This document shows, piece after piece, positions 32,020-43,500 of a stretch of DNA of 64,000 nt. The stretch's first letter is position 1. Each line of letters starts with the position of its first letter. The notes beneath the pieces are model-generated. The model searched no databases. It was not told the DNA's origin and worked only from the letters and a program-made list of their open reading frames with translations. Source of the DNA: Dichetophora obliterata (taxonomy: Eukaryota > Arthropoda > Insecta > Diptera > Sciomyzidae); the NCBI GenBank assembly GCA_963920525.1, contig OY986438.1, positions 99,497,349-99,561,348 on the forward strand. Reading direction: 5' to 3'. Position numbers and translations under genes: made by a program.

Positions 32020-32414
32020 GGAAAGTTCTGGAGGTGAAATATCGAATATGTTTTTACGGCTAACATCTTCAAATGTTTTATAAAACTTCTGTAGATGAGT
32101 CTAGTTCTGCCATTGAACCGTTTTCGCCATCGTGCTCCTCTTTCGTTTGCTCTGAAAATTATGCGTCATCAGCTTCATCTAGCGATTACCCAAGAATTAG
32201 AAGCTGCGCCTTTCATTCTTTCAAAGGTCATTGTTACACCCAAAAAGCGAAAATACTCAAAAAATCAAGATGGAATAGGAAACTTTAGTCGTTTTTACTC
32301 CTTTAGAAATGAAACAGGGTTAGAAGTAAAAGTATGTAAGCAATTTTTTCTGAAATCATTGTGCATTTCCAATGAAAGACTTTCAAGAGCTCTCAAGGGG
32401 CAAGAGAGAAGAAG
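32020..32414 (+). pseudogene. Putative transposase of the 4.5-kb element, N-terminal part
   Basis: Two overlapping frames contribute. A Ser-rich N-terminus (from MESSGGEIS near 32020 and DESSSAIEPFSPSC near 32090) is followed by a basic segment VIVTPKKRKYSKNQDGIGNF and VCKQFFLKSLCISNERLSRA. The phrase Y...G..V.VCK.FFL..L.IS..R is typical of a repeated insect protein family that later carries a YSD-CGG-NRN motif. The frame stops at the LINE-D insertion. Confidence 0.6.
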
Positions 32415-33790
32415 TCCTTTGCATATAGATAGAATCTTATATCAGTCCTATTTACAAAAAAGGTTACAGGAACGACGTCACTAATTATAGGCCTATCGCT
32501 AAATTGTCTTCGATTCCTAAACTTTTTGAGCGAATAGTGTACGATCGAGTGAAAATTCACTGTGGGCAAGTCATGACAACTCGTCAGCATGGTTTTGTTA
32601 CTGGCAGATCCACTGTGTCTAATCTCCTTGATTTCACTACATTCTGCTTAAAATCTATTGATTCTGGTAGCCAGGTCAATTGTATTTACACTGATTTTAG
32701 CAAAGCTTTTGATAAATTACCACATAATCTAATTTTATTTAAACTTAAATTAATGGGATTTCCACAATATTTTGTAAACTGGATCAAATCGTATTTGATG
32801 GAGCGATCTTATCAAATACGGTTCCGAGGCGTGTTGTCTTCTGAATTTGTTGCAGAATCGGGTGTTCCTCAAGGAAGCCACCTGGGCCCACTTCTGTTTA
32901 TTTTGGCAATTAATGATGTTGCCCACGTCATTAAACACTCCCATTTGCTTATTTATGCAGATGATATGAAAATATACAGAACAATTGATTCTAATGACAA
33001 TTCAGACCTGCTTCAGTCAGACTTGAACTCCTTTGAGGTTTGGTGTTCTAAAAATAACATGTTTTTAAATCCAGATAAATGCCAAACTATGACCTTTTCG
33101 CGTAAAAGGAACAATTTTATTTTTGATTACAAAATTAAAGATACTGCTTTAAGTCGTGTAACTACCGTCAAAGACCTTGGTATATGCATGGATTCTAAAT
33201 TGTCGTTTAACATGCATATTGATAGAATTTGTAAAAAAGCGTCTTCTATGCTTGGTTTTATAAAACGGTGGGCCAAAGAGTTTGATAGCTTAATAACAAC
33301 TACAACTCTGTATTATTCAATCGTGCGTCCTCACTTGGAGTACGCAAGTCAAGTATGGTCCCCACATTACAATGTGCATGTTGATCGTATAGAAAGAATT
33401 CAAAAACGTTTTGTTCGGTTTGCTCTAAGAGGCTTGAGTGGAACTGACACATTTAACCTTCCTCCATATGAGGATCGTTTAAAATTATTAAAGATGCAAT
33501 CTTTAAGTGAGAGAAGAAAATCTGCTGATATCGTCTACTTACACCAACTCATAACTGGTGTATTCGACTCTCCAGAGCTTCTTTCTTTTATAAATTTTAA
33601 CACTAACCGTAGAAGCAGCAGAAACTCTAACAACTTGATTAATTTACCATTTAGTAGAACAAATTATATGTTAACTGCTCCATTGAATCGCATGAGTACC
33701 TTTGTTAACAACTGTAACGTGTTTGATGTTAACTTGTCGAAAGGTCAACTCAAAAGTAGATTGAAAACTAATGTATGATTAGATCTATGT
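32415..33790 (+). pseudogene. LINE-D, 5'-truncated LINE with an open reverse transcriptase
   Basis: Open without a stop from about 32425 to the natural stop at 33778. The reading is ESYISPIYKKGYRND, NYRPIAKLSSIPKLFERIV, TRQHGFVTGRSTVSNLLDF, YTDFSKAFDKL, SGVPQGSHLGPLLF and IYADDMKIYRT (catalytic), then thumb and C-terminus with LEYASQVWSPHYNVHVDRIE. It is close in layout and motifs to LINE-B ORF2 and so of the same group. Endonuclease and ORF1 are missing, so it is a dead-on-arrival insertion. The RT frame is intact, suggesting a fairly young event. It splits the transposase of the 4.5-kb element. The 3' end lies somewhere between 33790 and 34200. Confidence 0.85.
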
Positions 33791-34204
33791 AAACGCATGG
33801 TTAGTTGTTATGTCTTGTGTTGTCCCTGAGCCCAACCCATATTATGGTGGGTAAATTTTTCTCCCTTTTGGTTTTTTATTGGACCACTTTTATCGATATC
33901 TTTGAGTTATTTCAATGATATTGGATTGGTTCTTAAAATGATCTATTGCGGAGAAAGTGTGAAAAAGCTGTAGTAGCTGAACTCTATTTGTTATTGCATG
34001 TAATTGCATGTAAGAGGAAAACTTACTCCTAGTATGAAACTCCCACATACAGGGTTGAACAAGCTGAATATTTTATAAACACTTTTCCAGTTTACTCATC
34101 CCATTATGGTAGAGAGAAATCTGGAAATAGAAAATATCTCTACCCCAATTTAAATATTTCAATTATGTACAATATATACAAAACTGAATTGGCATAGACA
34201 ATTT

Positions 34205-35373
34205 TTAATTTTGTACCTTTATCAAAATTCATGTTTTGCAAAATTTTTAAAGAGAAATTTAATTTACATTTTCACCCACCGGTGATTGATAGTTGCCGAA
34301 AATGTGACGAATTTGAAATGAAAATACTTCATGCAACACCTAATGAGCGCCTTCAGCATGAAAAGGAAAGATCAATGCACCACAATAAAGCTGAACTAGC
34401 AAGAAATGGAATGAAATGTGATGCCCAAAAAAGGCAAAGATGCAAACAATGACTTAACAGTAATTTTTTTTGACCTTATGAAAACGCTTCTTACTCCACT
34501 ACATCGACAGGTCTTTGGTACTATAAGCGGCAGTTGTGAACATATTGCCTTGAAATTCACAATTTATCAACAAATGAGGTTTTTATGTATGTATGGAATG
34601 AAAGTGATGCTTCCAGAGGTGCACAAGAAATAGGATCTTGTCTTATACACTTTATTGAGAATTTTGTTGGAACACGTTCGCTTATAATGTATAGCGATTC
34701 ATGCGGTGGCAAAAACCGAAACCTTAAAATGTACACAATTTGTAATTACTTTGTCCTTCGCCTAATATATGCGTAAAACAGATTGACCATAGATTCTTAG
34801 TTTCAGATCATTCTTATCTAGCCTGTGATGAGGACTTCGGTTTAATCGAAAAGCGAAAAAAACTCCATTCAAACATTTTTGTTCATGACGATTGTTTGGA
34901 GGTTATAAGCCAAGCAAGAAAGACAAAACCATTTAAAGTTATTAAAATAAAAGCCGACAATTTTTTCTACAGCACAATTAGAACAACAAATCACAAACCT
35001 AAGAATTAACGCTGAAAAAGAAAAATTTGAATGGCTTAAAATACTGTGTATTAGAATAACTAACGATAAGCCATTTATAGTGTGCTACAAATATACTAAC
35101 AGCGAAAGTGACCTTTTCTATGAAGTGAACTTGGCAAAAAAAAAATTAAGTTCCCAAAAGGAGCCGTTACTAAGACTTTTCCCAAATGGACGAGCCATTG
35201 GCAAATTAAAGTTAAATGACTTAAGAGATTTGCTGCCATTTAAACCACCAGTCTGTCATAATTTTTATGAGGCATTAAAAGCATCTGAAAACTTGTGTTC
35301 AGTGAATCTGAAAACTTCGGTATTTTTGGCGATGAAATATTGGAAGGTACATTGCGAATGCTTCCTTTTGTAG
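34205..35373 (+). pseudogene. Putative transposase of the 4.5-kb element, C-terminal part
   Basis: In several frames it reads FCKIFKEKFNLHFHPP, SCRKCDEFEMK, HHNKAELARNGMK, DLMKTLLTPLHRQVF, then MYVWNESDASRGAQEIGSCL, LIMYSDSCGGKNRNLKM (34675-34730), FLVSDHSYLACDEDFGLIEK, IFVHDDCLEVISQARKTKPF and from 35080 FPNGRAIGKLKLNDLRDLLP. The order MYVW, YSDSCGGxNRN, SGHSYLPxDxDFG and DLLPFxPP is that of a family found in many copies in insects and hydrozoans. The Asp after a hydrophobic strand suggests a DDE-type nuclease. At least four frameshifts or stops. Confidence 0.7.
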
Positions 35374-35849
35374 CCTAAATCTATATTTAATTTTTACTTT
35401 TCAGATTCTCCAACACAATAAAATTGTATTTCTTCAATTTTAATAGATAAGTTTATGTTTTGTTTTTAATATATATATTTAAATTAAAAAACTTTTGTTT
35501 TGAGATTTGCTTTCATTCTAATTTATAAGAAATATAGGTAGAAATGAAAATAATAAATTGATCCAACCATTGGTCTTATTAAAAATTAAAATTTTGCTTT
35601 CGGCAAAGTGGTCCAACCCCCTGATTTTTTTAAAACAACAACAAATAAAAAATTTCAATTGTCATTTAAAAGAAAATTTGATTTTATGCAGATATAAACC
35701 ATCTTCGGCAATTTTTAACCTGGACATCTCTTAGAGCGACGTTAAAATCATTAATATTTTCAAATTCGTTTTTCTCGATAACTTCAGAATGTGGGTTGGA
35801 TCACTTTGACTCTGGGCGCCTCAATTGTTTTCCTATGTATTGTTGCTTA

Positions 35850-36345
35850 CGTACAAGCGTTTGCACAACGTATACATATAAATTGAACTGAGATCAAACT
35901 CTCGAGATATTCAGATTTTTGTTATTTGACCATTATTTAAAATTTTTTTATAGTATTTTAACAATTGCTTTTAATTATATTTTCCAAAATACCTCCAACG
36001 TAAAAATCAACTTAGCCTTGTGTAATCTATGATTTTTTAAAGGTTAAGCAATCTTGCATTTCTCTTCATTTTGACCAAATTTGAATGTTACGCGTAAAAT
36101 CTTTAAAAAAATTTTAAAATTTGTTTACTCAAAAATAACCGCCTAGCGTCATCGTCAACTGATTTTATGTTATATTTTTATAAGTAAATTAAATTCTGAA
36201 AGTTTAAGCAAAATCGGAAGTGGTCAAAATTTTTGTTCTCCAAAAATAAGGAAAATATAACTAAAATGGGTCTAAAAGTGACTAAATTTGAATCGCAAAT
36301 ATCTCGAGATTTTGATCTGATTGGGAAAAACGAAGTATTCCACTA
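35850..36345. repeat. Inverted-repeat element around CTCGAGAT
   Basis: GAGATCAAACTCTCGAGATA near 35890 is mirrored by TATCTCGAGATTTTGATCT near 36299. The interior is AT-rich and non-coding. A word CCGCCTAGCGTCATCGTC at about 36141 recurs near 40018. Ends and target duplication were not fixed. Confidence 0.5.
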
Positions 36346-37620
36346 AATTCTACGACGAAAAAATAAGTTTACGTTCTCAGCATCTTCGTATGTCTTTTTG
36401 ACGTCCCTACAGTGTTATTAAATTAACGTAAAAGTGAATTTAATTTGTACATTTGTCAGTTTCAAGATTTTTTTAAGCTGTGTGTGAGTATCGCAAAGTG
36501 GTGTTTAAAATATGTTCTCCTCAAATTCTAGCGGTGACACTTTGTCTCAAGCACTCCAATTAATGTATGCAGTTACGAGTCCAGAATTTTTCGTTGCAAT
36601 TTATTTAGTACATAAATTATATTAATTTACATCAGATTTGACTATACTGTTGTAAAAAATCGATAAAGATCTAATAGAATGATGTTATAGTAAAGCGCTA
36701 TTAAATATTTATAAGGATATTTCTATGAACGAGGAAACTGTTATCAGTAAATTGGCTTCGCGTTCAAAAAAAAATTAATGAACTAGCTATGTAAGTATCT
36801 ACAACTATGTATATTGAAGCGCCTAATGCTCCGTAGAAAAGAAAATAATTGATCAAGTCTTTCCTGCTAAATAAACCTGGGCTTATGAAGATTCCCAAAA
36901 TATTTCGACTCTACAGATAGCCATCCGCGAGCTGTTTGGTATGGTTTTCTGTAATGGTTTTGAATAACCTCTAAAAATAGATTTTTGTGTAAAAAGAATG
37001 GCTGGCGTAATAGTTTAAAAAAACAAACTGTAAAAAACTATATAGGCCGGAAAAATCTCTTCCAATATGCATCAAAAAATTTTTGATATTTTTTTTTATT
37101 TCCAACTAAAAACTTTGAAATTTAAATAGCTTCATAACTTTTTTTTAATTTATTTCAATAGCTTTTCAGTAGGTGTTTATTTTATAATTAATATTTTAGT
37201 TTTAATTTTTTTCAGTTTAAGCAATTCTGACCAGCAATTCCGACCAGTGAGGATATCATTGGAAATAATTAAGTTTTTTGAACTTTGGTGAAAACAGCTT
37301 AAAAAAAAAAATCATAAAAGTGCACGAAAAACATCATTATTTTTAATTCGAATGCAAAAAGTTAAATTTTTTTCATGCAGATTGGGAGAACTTTTTCAAA
37401 AATATTATTTCAGATAATTTCACTTTTTCTAATTAGTACACCAGCCAATATTTTTACTAAAAACTCGATCTTTAGAGGTTATTTCAAACCATTGCAGCTC
37501 AAAAATGGCTATCGCTAGAGTCTAAATATCTGGGGAATCATCATAACATAAGCCAAGGATTATTTTGAGGAACTGCCCCGAACAACTTTTTTTCGTGAGG
37601 CGCCGTAATAAATATATATG
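36346..37620. repeat. Diverged repeat shared with 49690-50130
   Basis: From about 37100 to 37600 the order of words (TTTCAGTAGGTGTTTA, ATGCAGATTGG, AATGGCTATCGCTAGAG, GGGAATCATCATAACATA, CCAAGGATTATTTT) parallels the segment at 49730-50100. It is an old interspersed repeat of unknown class. The part left of 37000 shows nothing else. Confidence 0.5.
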
Positions 37621-37795
37621 TTTTCCTTTTTTAAATGTCTGTCGTCCTGCTCCAAATGAAGCGATTTAATCGATTTTTTATTTTTTTGCTTCAGCAACCC
37701 CCCCCCCCCGTCCCCCCATCAACCATCAGAATCTAAAGCTTTGTAAACAGCTCATATTAGTTCAAATAGAAATTGAGTAGGGAAATTAACCCTAT

Positions 37796-37866
37796 GGTAT
37801 CACAATGGGCCTCATTGGCTTAAGTATGTCTCTGAAAAGTGACAGCCACTTCAACCTAACCTAAGC
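37796..37866 (+). repeat. SINE 3'-tail fragment
   Basis: TGGTATCACAATGGGCC...CCACTTCAACCTAACCTAA closely resembles the 3' end of the complete SINE at 38479-38852 (TGGTATCATAACGGGCC...CCACCTTAACCTACC). A C-run precedes it at about 37694-37720. It is a tail-only copy or a LINE 3' end with the same tail. Confidence 0.55.
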
Positions 37867-38478
37867 CCCCCTTTATGAAACATCTATCTACGGCGTTGCC
37901 CTTAGATGTATATGTAATTATTAGTAACACTCTAAATAAATCATTTTACAAATGTTGACTCTAAAATATCTCTTTTATTTATAAAAAATCTTTAATAATA
38001 GAGACGATGATGGAAAGGTGTTGAAACCTTCCTGATGATCTATAAATAAGTTTAGATAAAAATATTTCCGTAAGATGTCGCTTTTCTACATTTTTTAAAA
38101 GTTTTGTAATTTTACTAATACGTCTGATTTGACAGTTAAAATGTTTTGCAAAAAATTAGATAAGACTGTTAATTTTCAACATTTAGTGTACTGTATATTA
38201 GGGTGGTTCAAGTAGAAGTGAAGCCACCCCCTGGATTTCCCTACAATTCCTATTATGTGTGCAAAATCTTAGCCCCCTAGCAAATATACAAAGGAGTGCA
38301 CATCGAATTTAAAATATCTGAAATTAATTAAATAATCTCAAAAATGGTCAGGATATAAAGTAAAAACTTAATCTATAGGTAATATAAAAAGTAAATATTA
38401 TTATTCAAGTAGGCATGTATTTTTATTCAGGTATTATTCAAAGGCACACAAAATGAAACAAAAGACAAAGTAATACAC

Positions 38479-38852
38479 GGCGGCCTTTATAGTCTAGTAG
38501 TAGCGCACTTGGCTGTCGCTCAGGGGTCCCGGATTCGAATCCTGGCCGGGCCATGGTCCTACGCTATAACTTTTCTTTCCTTATTTCTAATCAGATTAAC
38601 TTTAAAACACATCAATTTACGACGAAAATTTGTAGTTGGTGGTGGTAGGAAAAGTTTGTTTAGAGGAAATCTTAGTAACTTGATTTGACTGAGGTCAATT
38701 TATAACACTTGCTTCAGATTTAATATCACATGTTTCTACAGCTTCTGCCACATTAAGAACATCCTACGCAAAAGTTACACATGGTTATTTCCTTCTCCGA
38801 TTCTGTGGTATCATAACGGGCCAATAATATGCCGCCACCTTAACCTACCCTT
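38479..38852 (+). mobile_element. tRNA-Asp-derived SINE, complete
   Basis: An 11-bp duplication AAGTAATACAC flanks the element exactly (38468-38478, 38853-38863). The head carries an A box TAGTCTAGTAG and a B box GATTCGAATCC, and a CTTGG/TCAGG anticodon stem around the loop CTGTCGC with anticodon GTC. It is therefore a tRNA-Asp-like promoter head. The acceptor stem pairs at only about five of seven positions, so it is not a working tRNA. The body is about 220 bases without a gene and the 3' end matches the tail at 37796. Transcription would be by RNA polymerase III. Confidence 0.85.
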
Positions 38853-38863
38853 AAGTAATACAC

Positions 38864-41800
38864 TTAGTTACAATGAGTCACAATTGAGTTTTTGAGTTTT
38901 TCTTAACCTTTGTGGTGTACTTACATAGCCACTCAGACCACTCACCAAAAGACCATCAATAATACAACTAGCTAACACATGAAAGTAATAAAACTCAGAT
39001 TGCATTTTCACTTTTCATATTTTTTTTAACATATTAACCAAAGTAAAATAAATAAACCCATTTAACTTGAACTCATAGATGCACTCTTTTTTTTTGCACT
39101 CATGCCTGTCCGAATATAAGGCAACAAAAAACGAAACTAATAGAAGTGTGACTGTCTTTTCGAAACAGTGCAACTGACATTAACGACAAACTGACTAAGC
39201 GTCAATATTTCATTGTGTATCTTTTTACTTCTTGCAACCATTAGGCATTTTTGAATGTAAATAGAAAGAGGCAAAAATGCCTACTCAACCTAAAATGAAT
39301 AAGAAATATTAACTAACCAATCATCTGTTTAGAATTATGTCATGAGAGGAGATTTGGAAATGGTTGAAATAGTGTTAAAATAATTGTAAACTAATTTTAA
39401 GAAAATACTGGTTTTTATGATATTTAAACCCCAGTGTTAGAAACTAAAACTCAGATCTAAATCAGAACTTACATGCGGCTCCTTAGCCTAATGACTTATT
39501 TTTATCTTAACAAAGACCGGCTCTTTAGCCAACAAATAAAGCGGTTTGGTGCGCTGAAACACCAACAGTTGATCTCGATGCAGCCATCGAGATAACTCAA
39601 CAAACAAATAGAACAAATACTATGTCCTTAAAATATACACTACACCTTAAACTAAGTTCGTTAGTTCTTTTTTAAATGTTTCAGTAGAAACCATCTCTGG
39701 GATCTGTTTAACAATATGAAATAGGAATTGTTTTTCTACATCATTAGTGAGTATCTTATTGTAATCTTCCTTGTAAAATTTTTCACGGAATTATCAAACG
39801 GCCCTCGTAGCTTTACATCCCTCTCCGCATGTTTCTTATGACACTTTTAACTTGAAGGTATTCAAGGTAATCAAAGTTTATATTTTTTGTGTTAATATTT
39901 TATTTATGCGATATTTTGTAAGCCATATTCAACATTACGTTATAATATCAGTTATCTACCAATTTAAAACATTATTGTCAAGTATAGTTAAGAAAAGTTA
40001 AAGCAGCATCCAGCAGCCGCCTAGAGTCATCGTCTACTGATTTTATATTTTGTTCAATGTTTATAAATGTGAGCACAGTTTTTGGTGTCTTGTTTTTCTA
40101 CGGCCAAAGCTCAATTTAAGGAATTTGTTTTTTTAAATCTCAAATCCCCTGTGATTCATTGGTGGTCTTTTCCTAGTTTTCCTACGTTTATTGACAGAAA
40201 TGACCGCAAGATGTTTCCTCAGGAGAAGGGGCTATTTTATACAGTGCAGATGAATTTTACACCTAAATAGTAAATGGAATTTTCATTTTCTCTCGAACAA
40301 CTTTTTACCTTGATATCAGAGCATGGAGATAGTCTTTTTTATTTTTTCCCCTTAACCCAAAAGATCTATTTACCGCAGTAATCAGAGACCTTCAAAAGGC
40401 AAAGACTAATAGGTTACGTGGAAATATAACGATTATTGTATAGTTTACTGGAGAGTACTTGATATATTCCGGAGCTCTATAAGTTAATAACTTTTGATCT
40501 TAAAAAAAAAGAAAAAAAAAAACAACAAAAACCATAACATAAAAAGCGCAACTTTAATTCTTAACAAAGCCAATCGATCAGGCAATCAATTGAGCGTAAA
40601 TAAAGCAGGAACAACAACTTCCGCAAAGGCAAGCAAAAGAGGGGATTATGACTAAAATAAATACAAGGAAAAAAGTCTGAAAAGGCATAATTTAAAAAAA
40701 AAAAAAAAGTACACGCACTCAGCTTAAGGACTCATGTTGAGACATTCTGTCGAAAACAATCATTTCAGCTACAAAATATATGATACCCAACACAAAACAA
40801 AAACATGAAGAAAAAGTTTAAATGCTCCAATAGCAATGTTATAACCCAATGGTAAAAGTTTGTCGATGATGATTTTGTAATGCAAAACTGTAAGCGGGAT
40901 ATAAGAAAATCTGTTTTCGATTTGCCTGTCGATTCTTTCTGTTTATAGTAAAATGAACAGTGTGACTTTAATTGTCTGTGTAGCTACATCGTGTTTTATT
41001 ACAATAAAGTTTTGCAGAGAAGTGAAAATTGTTGTTGTTAAAGCTTGAACTTGCATAAAAAGTTAATATAAACATAGTTCACGTTTAATAAAATACAAAA
41101 TCTGAAATGCGTACAATCCAGAAAAGGCAAAAATCCATTTAATAAATCGTGCAAATTATTGTGAAAATATTATGTGCAATAATTTTCTTTTGTTTGAATC
41201 TTTTCGGTGTGTTAGTGAGTGGAGTCTTCAGCTACAAAATCTACTGTGCATCGCACAGTGATGCGTGTAAATCAATCTGGCTAAAAAAATTATTTTATTG
41301 ACTGATTGTGTTTGTTGTGTGTGTTAAGGCAAGAAAAAAATTGTATGAAAGACAGAATCGCAAATGTCTCTTTAAGCCAGTGCGGGTTAATTTATATGCA
41401 CATAAAAGTGTCTTCAGATATTTCACACGTTAAAATTTTGTAGTACATTTTTTTGTAGTACTGGCTACACAAAAAAAAAACAGACATTTTAAAAATAATG
41501 ACATTTTTTATAATTTTTTATGCGAGAACATATGAGTGCTTTTCAAAACGACTCCGAACCTTTAAAAATTCACGTTTTGAGAACTTATTCTGTAGAAAGC
41601 TTCAAGTTTTTAAATACTTTTTTAGCCTAGGCTATTGCTCAGAGCAAAGTGGAGTGTCCTTTCATCAAGAATTTTTTGTGTACGTGGGAGCGATATACAT
41701 AAAATTAAATCGATGATGAATTGTTTTCAGCTCATCTTCTCAAAACAGTTGTGGAATTTTCTTCCCTTTTAACGTAACAATGTTTACTCTAAAACTAAAA

Positions 41801-43500
41801 ATATCATGAGGTTTTAAATAAAAAATTAATCAAAATACAAAGAAAAAACCAAAAAAGTTCGGAACATTACTAAAAAACTACAAACAGTACAAAAAAAAAT
41901 ATTATTAAATGTACAAAAAACAGAAAAAATACAAAAAAAATAAAAAAAAGTAAGAAAAGAATGAGCCAAATTACCACTACGTCCACGGCGATGACTCTGG
42001 GTCGCGCTAAAAGTGGTTAGAACTCTCGAATATTTTCATTTATCGACCATTTACCATCTTGCTTCCGATTTTAAATTTATTTTAAAATAGTATACACGTT
42101 TATATTGTGGTTGTGTGTGCATTCGTAAATATCATATATTAATGTATATATGGATATATACACTAGAAGGCCACTGTTGTACGCGGCTTTGCCACGGACG
42201 TTTTTTTTTATCGAAATAAAATATCGAAATAAAAAATCTTCTTTTCTTTTATTTTGCTTTGTTCGGTAGAGCCTATCTGCATTTTTATGTATTTCACTTT
42301 TGACTTTGTTCGATGCTCGTTCGCTTTTTTTTGTTGCGCTGAGCTAGCTGAGCATAAAAAGAAAAGATAAGAGAGCAACATGAGTTTATTGAAACTCTTG
42401 CAACACAAAGTGTGAAAAAAAACGATTTAGCTACAATTTACTTAAAAACTTTACACTTTAATAAAATACACTTATCATTAAAATTTCGAAAGATAAGTTT
42501 TAATGATGTTTTTAAACTTTTTTCATAAAAATTGGCCTTTTGAGTGAAGCTTAGTATGCTGTAGAAGCGAAAGAAATCTTCCGTAAGAAATGCATTGCGT
42601 TTTTGCGACAGGAAAAGGTGGTAACATTTTTTTTCGTTGGTTAGTACGCTGTTAAATGAAAAATTTGTGCAATGCAGCTAAGTTCATAACTACGACTGGA
42701 GAGTTAAAATGCCAAAATTTCGCCTTCTTTTATATGTTCGTACATTTCATTGGCGTGGAAATTTGACATTCAACAATATTGTTCAACTAACACATTCAAC
42801 AAACACGTTATAGTAAGTATGTGTTAGTGTTGAGCCTAAAAATGTTCGTTGCTACAGCATATTAAGCTTAAAGTGGTAATATTAAATTTGCACTTCAAGT
42901 TTATATAATAGTATAGATTGGAGTGTAACATAATGTATGGAAGTAAGAAATCTTCACCGGCTCCGTATATTTTTGAAAACTCCTCGTCGAAACAAATATT
43001 TCTGCACCCTTAGTTTTTTCCTGCGACATAACTTTTGACATGGTCCGAGGGTTTTTGCCTTTCATTGCCAGGGTTTTTTTTTTAATCTGAAATTCAAAAA
43101 TGTACGTCCCAATTTTTTTATCTGCAAACCTCTTAACAAAGAGGTATAATTAATAACCTGTCAAGAGTTGCCTATAATACTATGTACGTGCTAAAAAAAA
43201 TTTGGGTGTAAATTTAGCAACAAATTTAAGAAAAACCTCACTTTTCTCTCATTTTTCTGCTTGAAATGCATATTTATTAAAGATCATTCCTTTAAATCTA
43301 ACTTAAATCTTCTTTCAAGCTGACAGCGTCGACAAGCGAGTAAATAAATAATTGTTTTCTATTAAGTAGACAGTTTCTAGGATAATTTTATACCATTTTT
43401 CTGAAAATTAAATTTTCAATTTTATTCAGCTAGATTGTTCTAGGCAAAAAACTGTGCGTCATTGGCAGCAAACCTACTCGCATGGAACCTTACTCTGCAA
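38864..43500. other. AT-rich DNA, no gene recognised
   Basis: Short open frames (for example 40082-40270, 41498-41716 and, on the minus strand, 42208-42408) show no known motif and no splice context. A copy of CCGCCTAGAGTCATCGTC near 40018 echoes 36141. Long A-runs lie at about 40500 and 41860-41950. I see no repeat ends that can be supported. Confidence 0.45.

Larger units (their letters stand above)
31268..35814 (+). mobile_element. 4.5-kb DNA transposon, superfamily uncertain
   Basis: The ends are CAGAGTCAAAGTGGTCCAAC and the reverse complement of CAGAGTCAAAGTGATCCAAC, both followed by CCACA. The flanks are GGCGCT and GGCGCC, a 6-bp duplication with one change. Related subterminal words occur near 31441 (GTGGTCTAACCCACA) and 35606 (AAAGTGGTCCAACCC). 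It is inserted in a mariner relic and carries a decayed gene of a multi-copy insect family (see 32020 and 34205) that is split by LINE-D. Sola-type or another DDE superfamily is possible. I cannot name it securely. Confidence 0.75.

Noticed and set aside
38479..38555. Functional tRNA-Asp gene
   Set aside because: The acceptor stem is poorly paired and an 11-bp duplication lies around a 374-bp unit. It is the head of a SINE.
40082..40270. 62-codon open frame
   Set aside because: No known motif, no splice context, and its length is expected by chance in such DNA.
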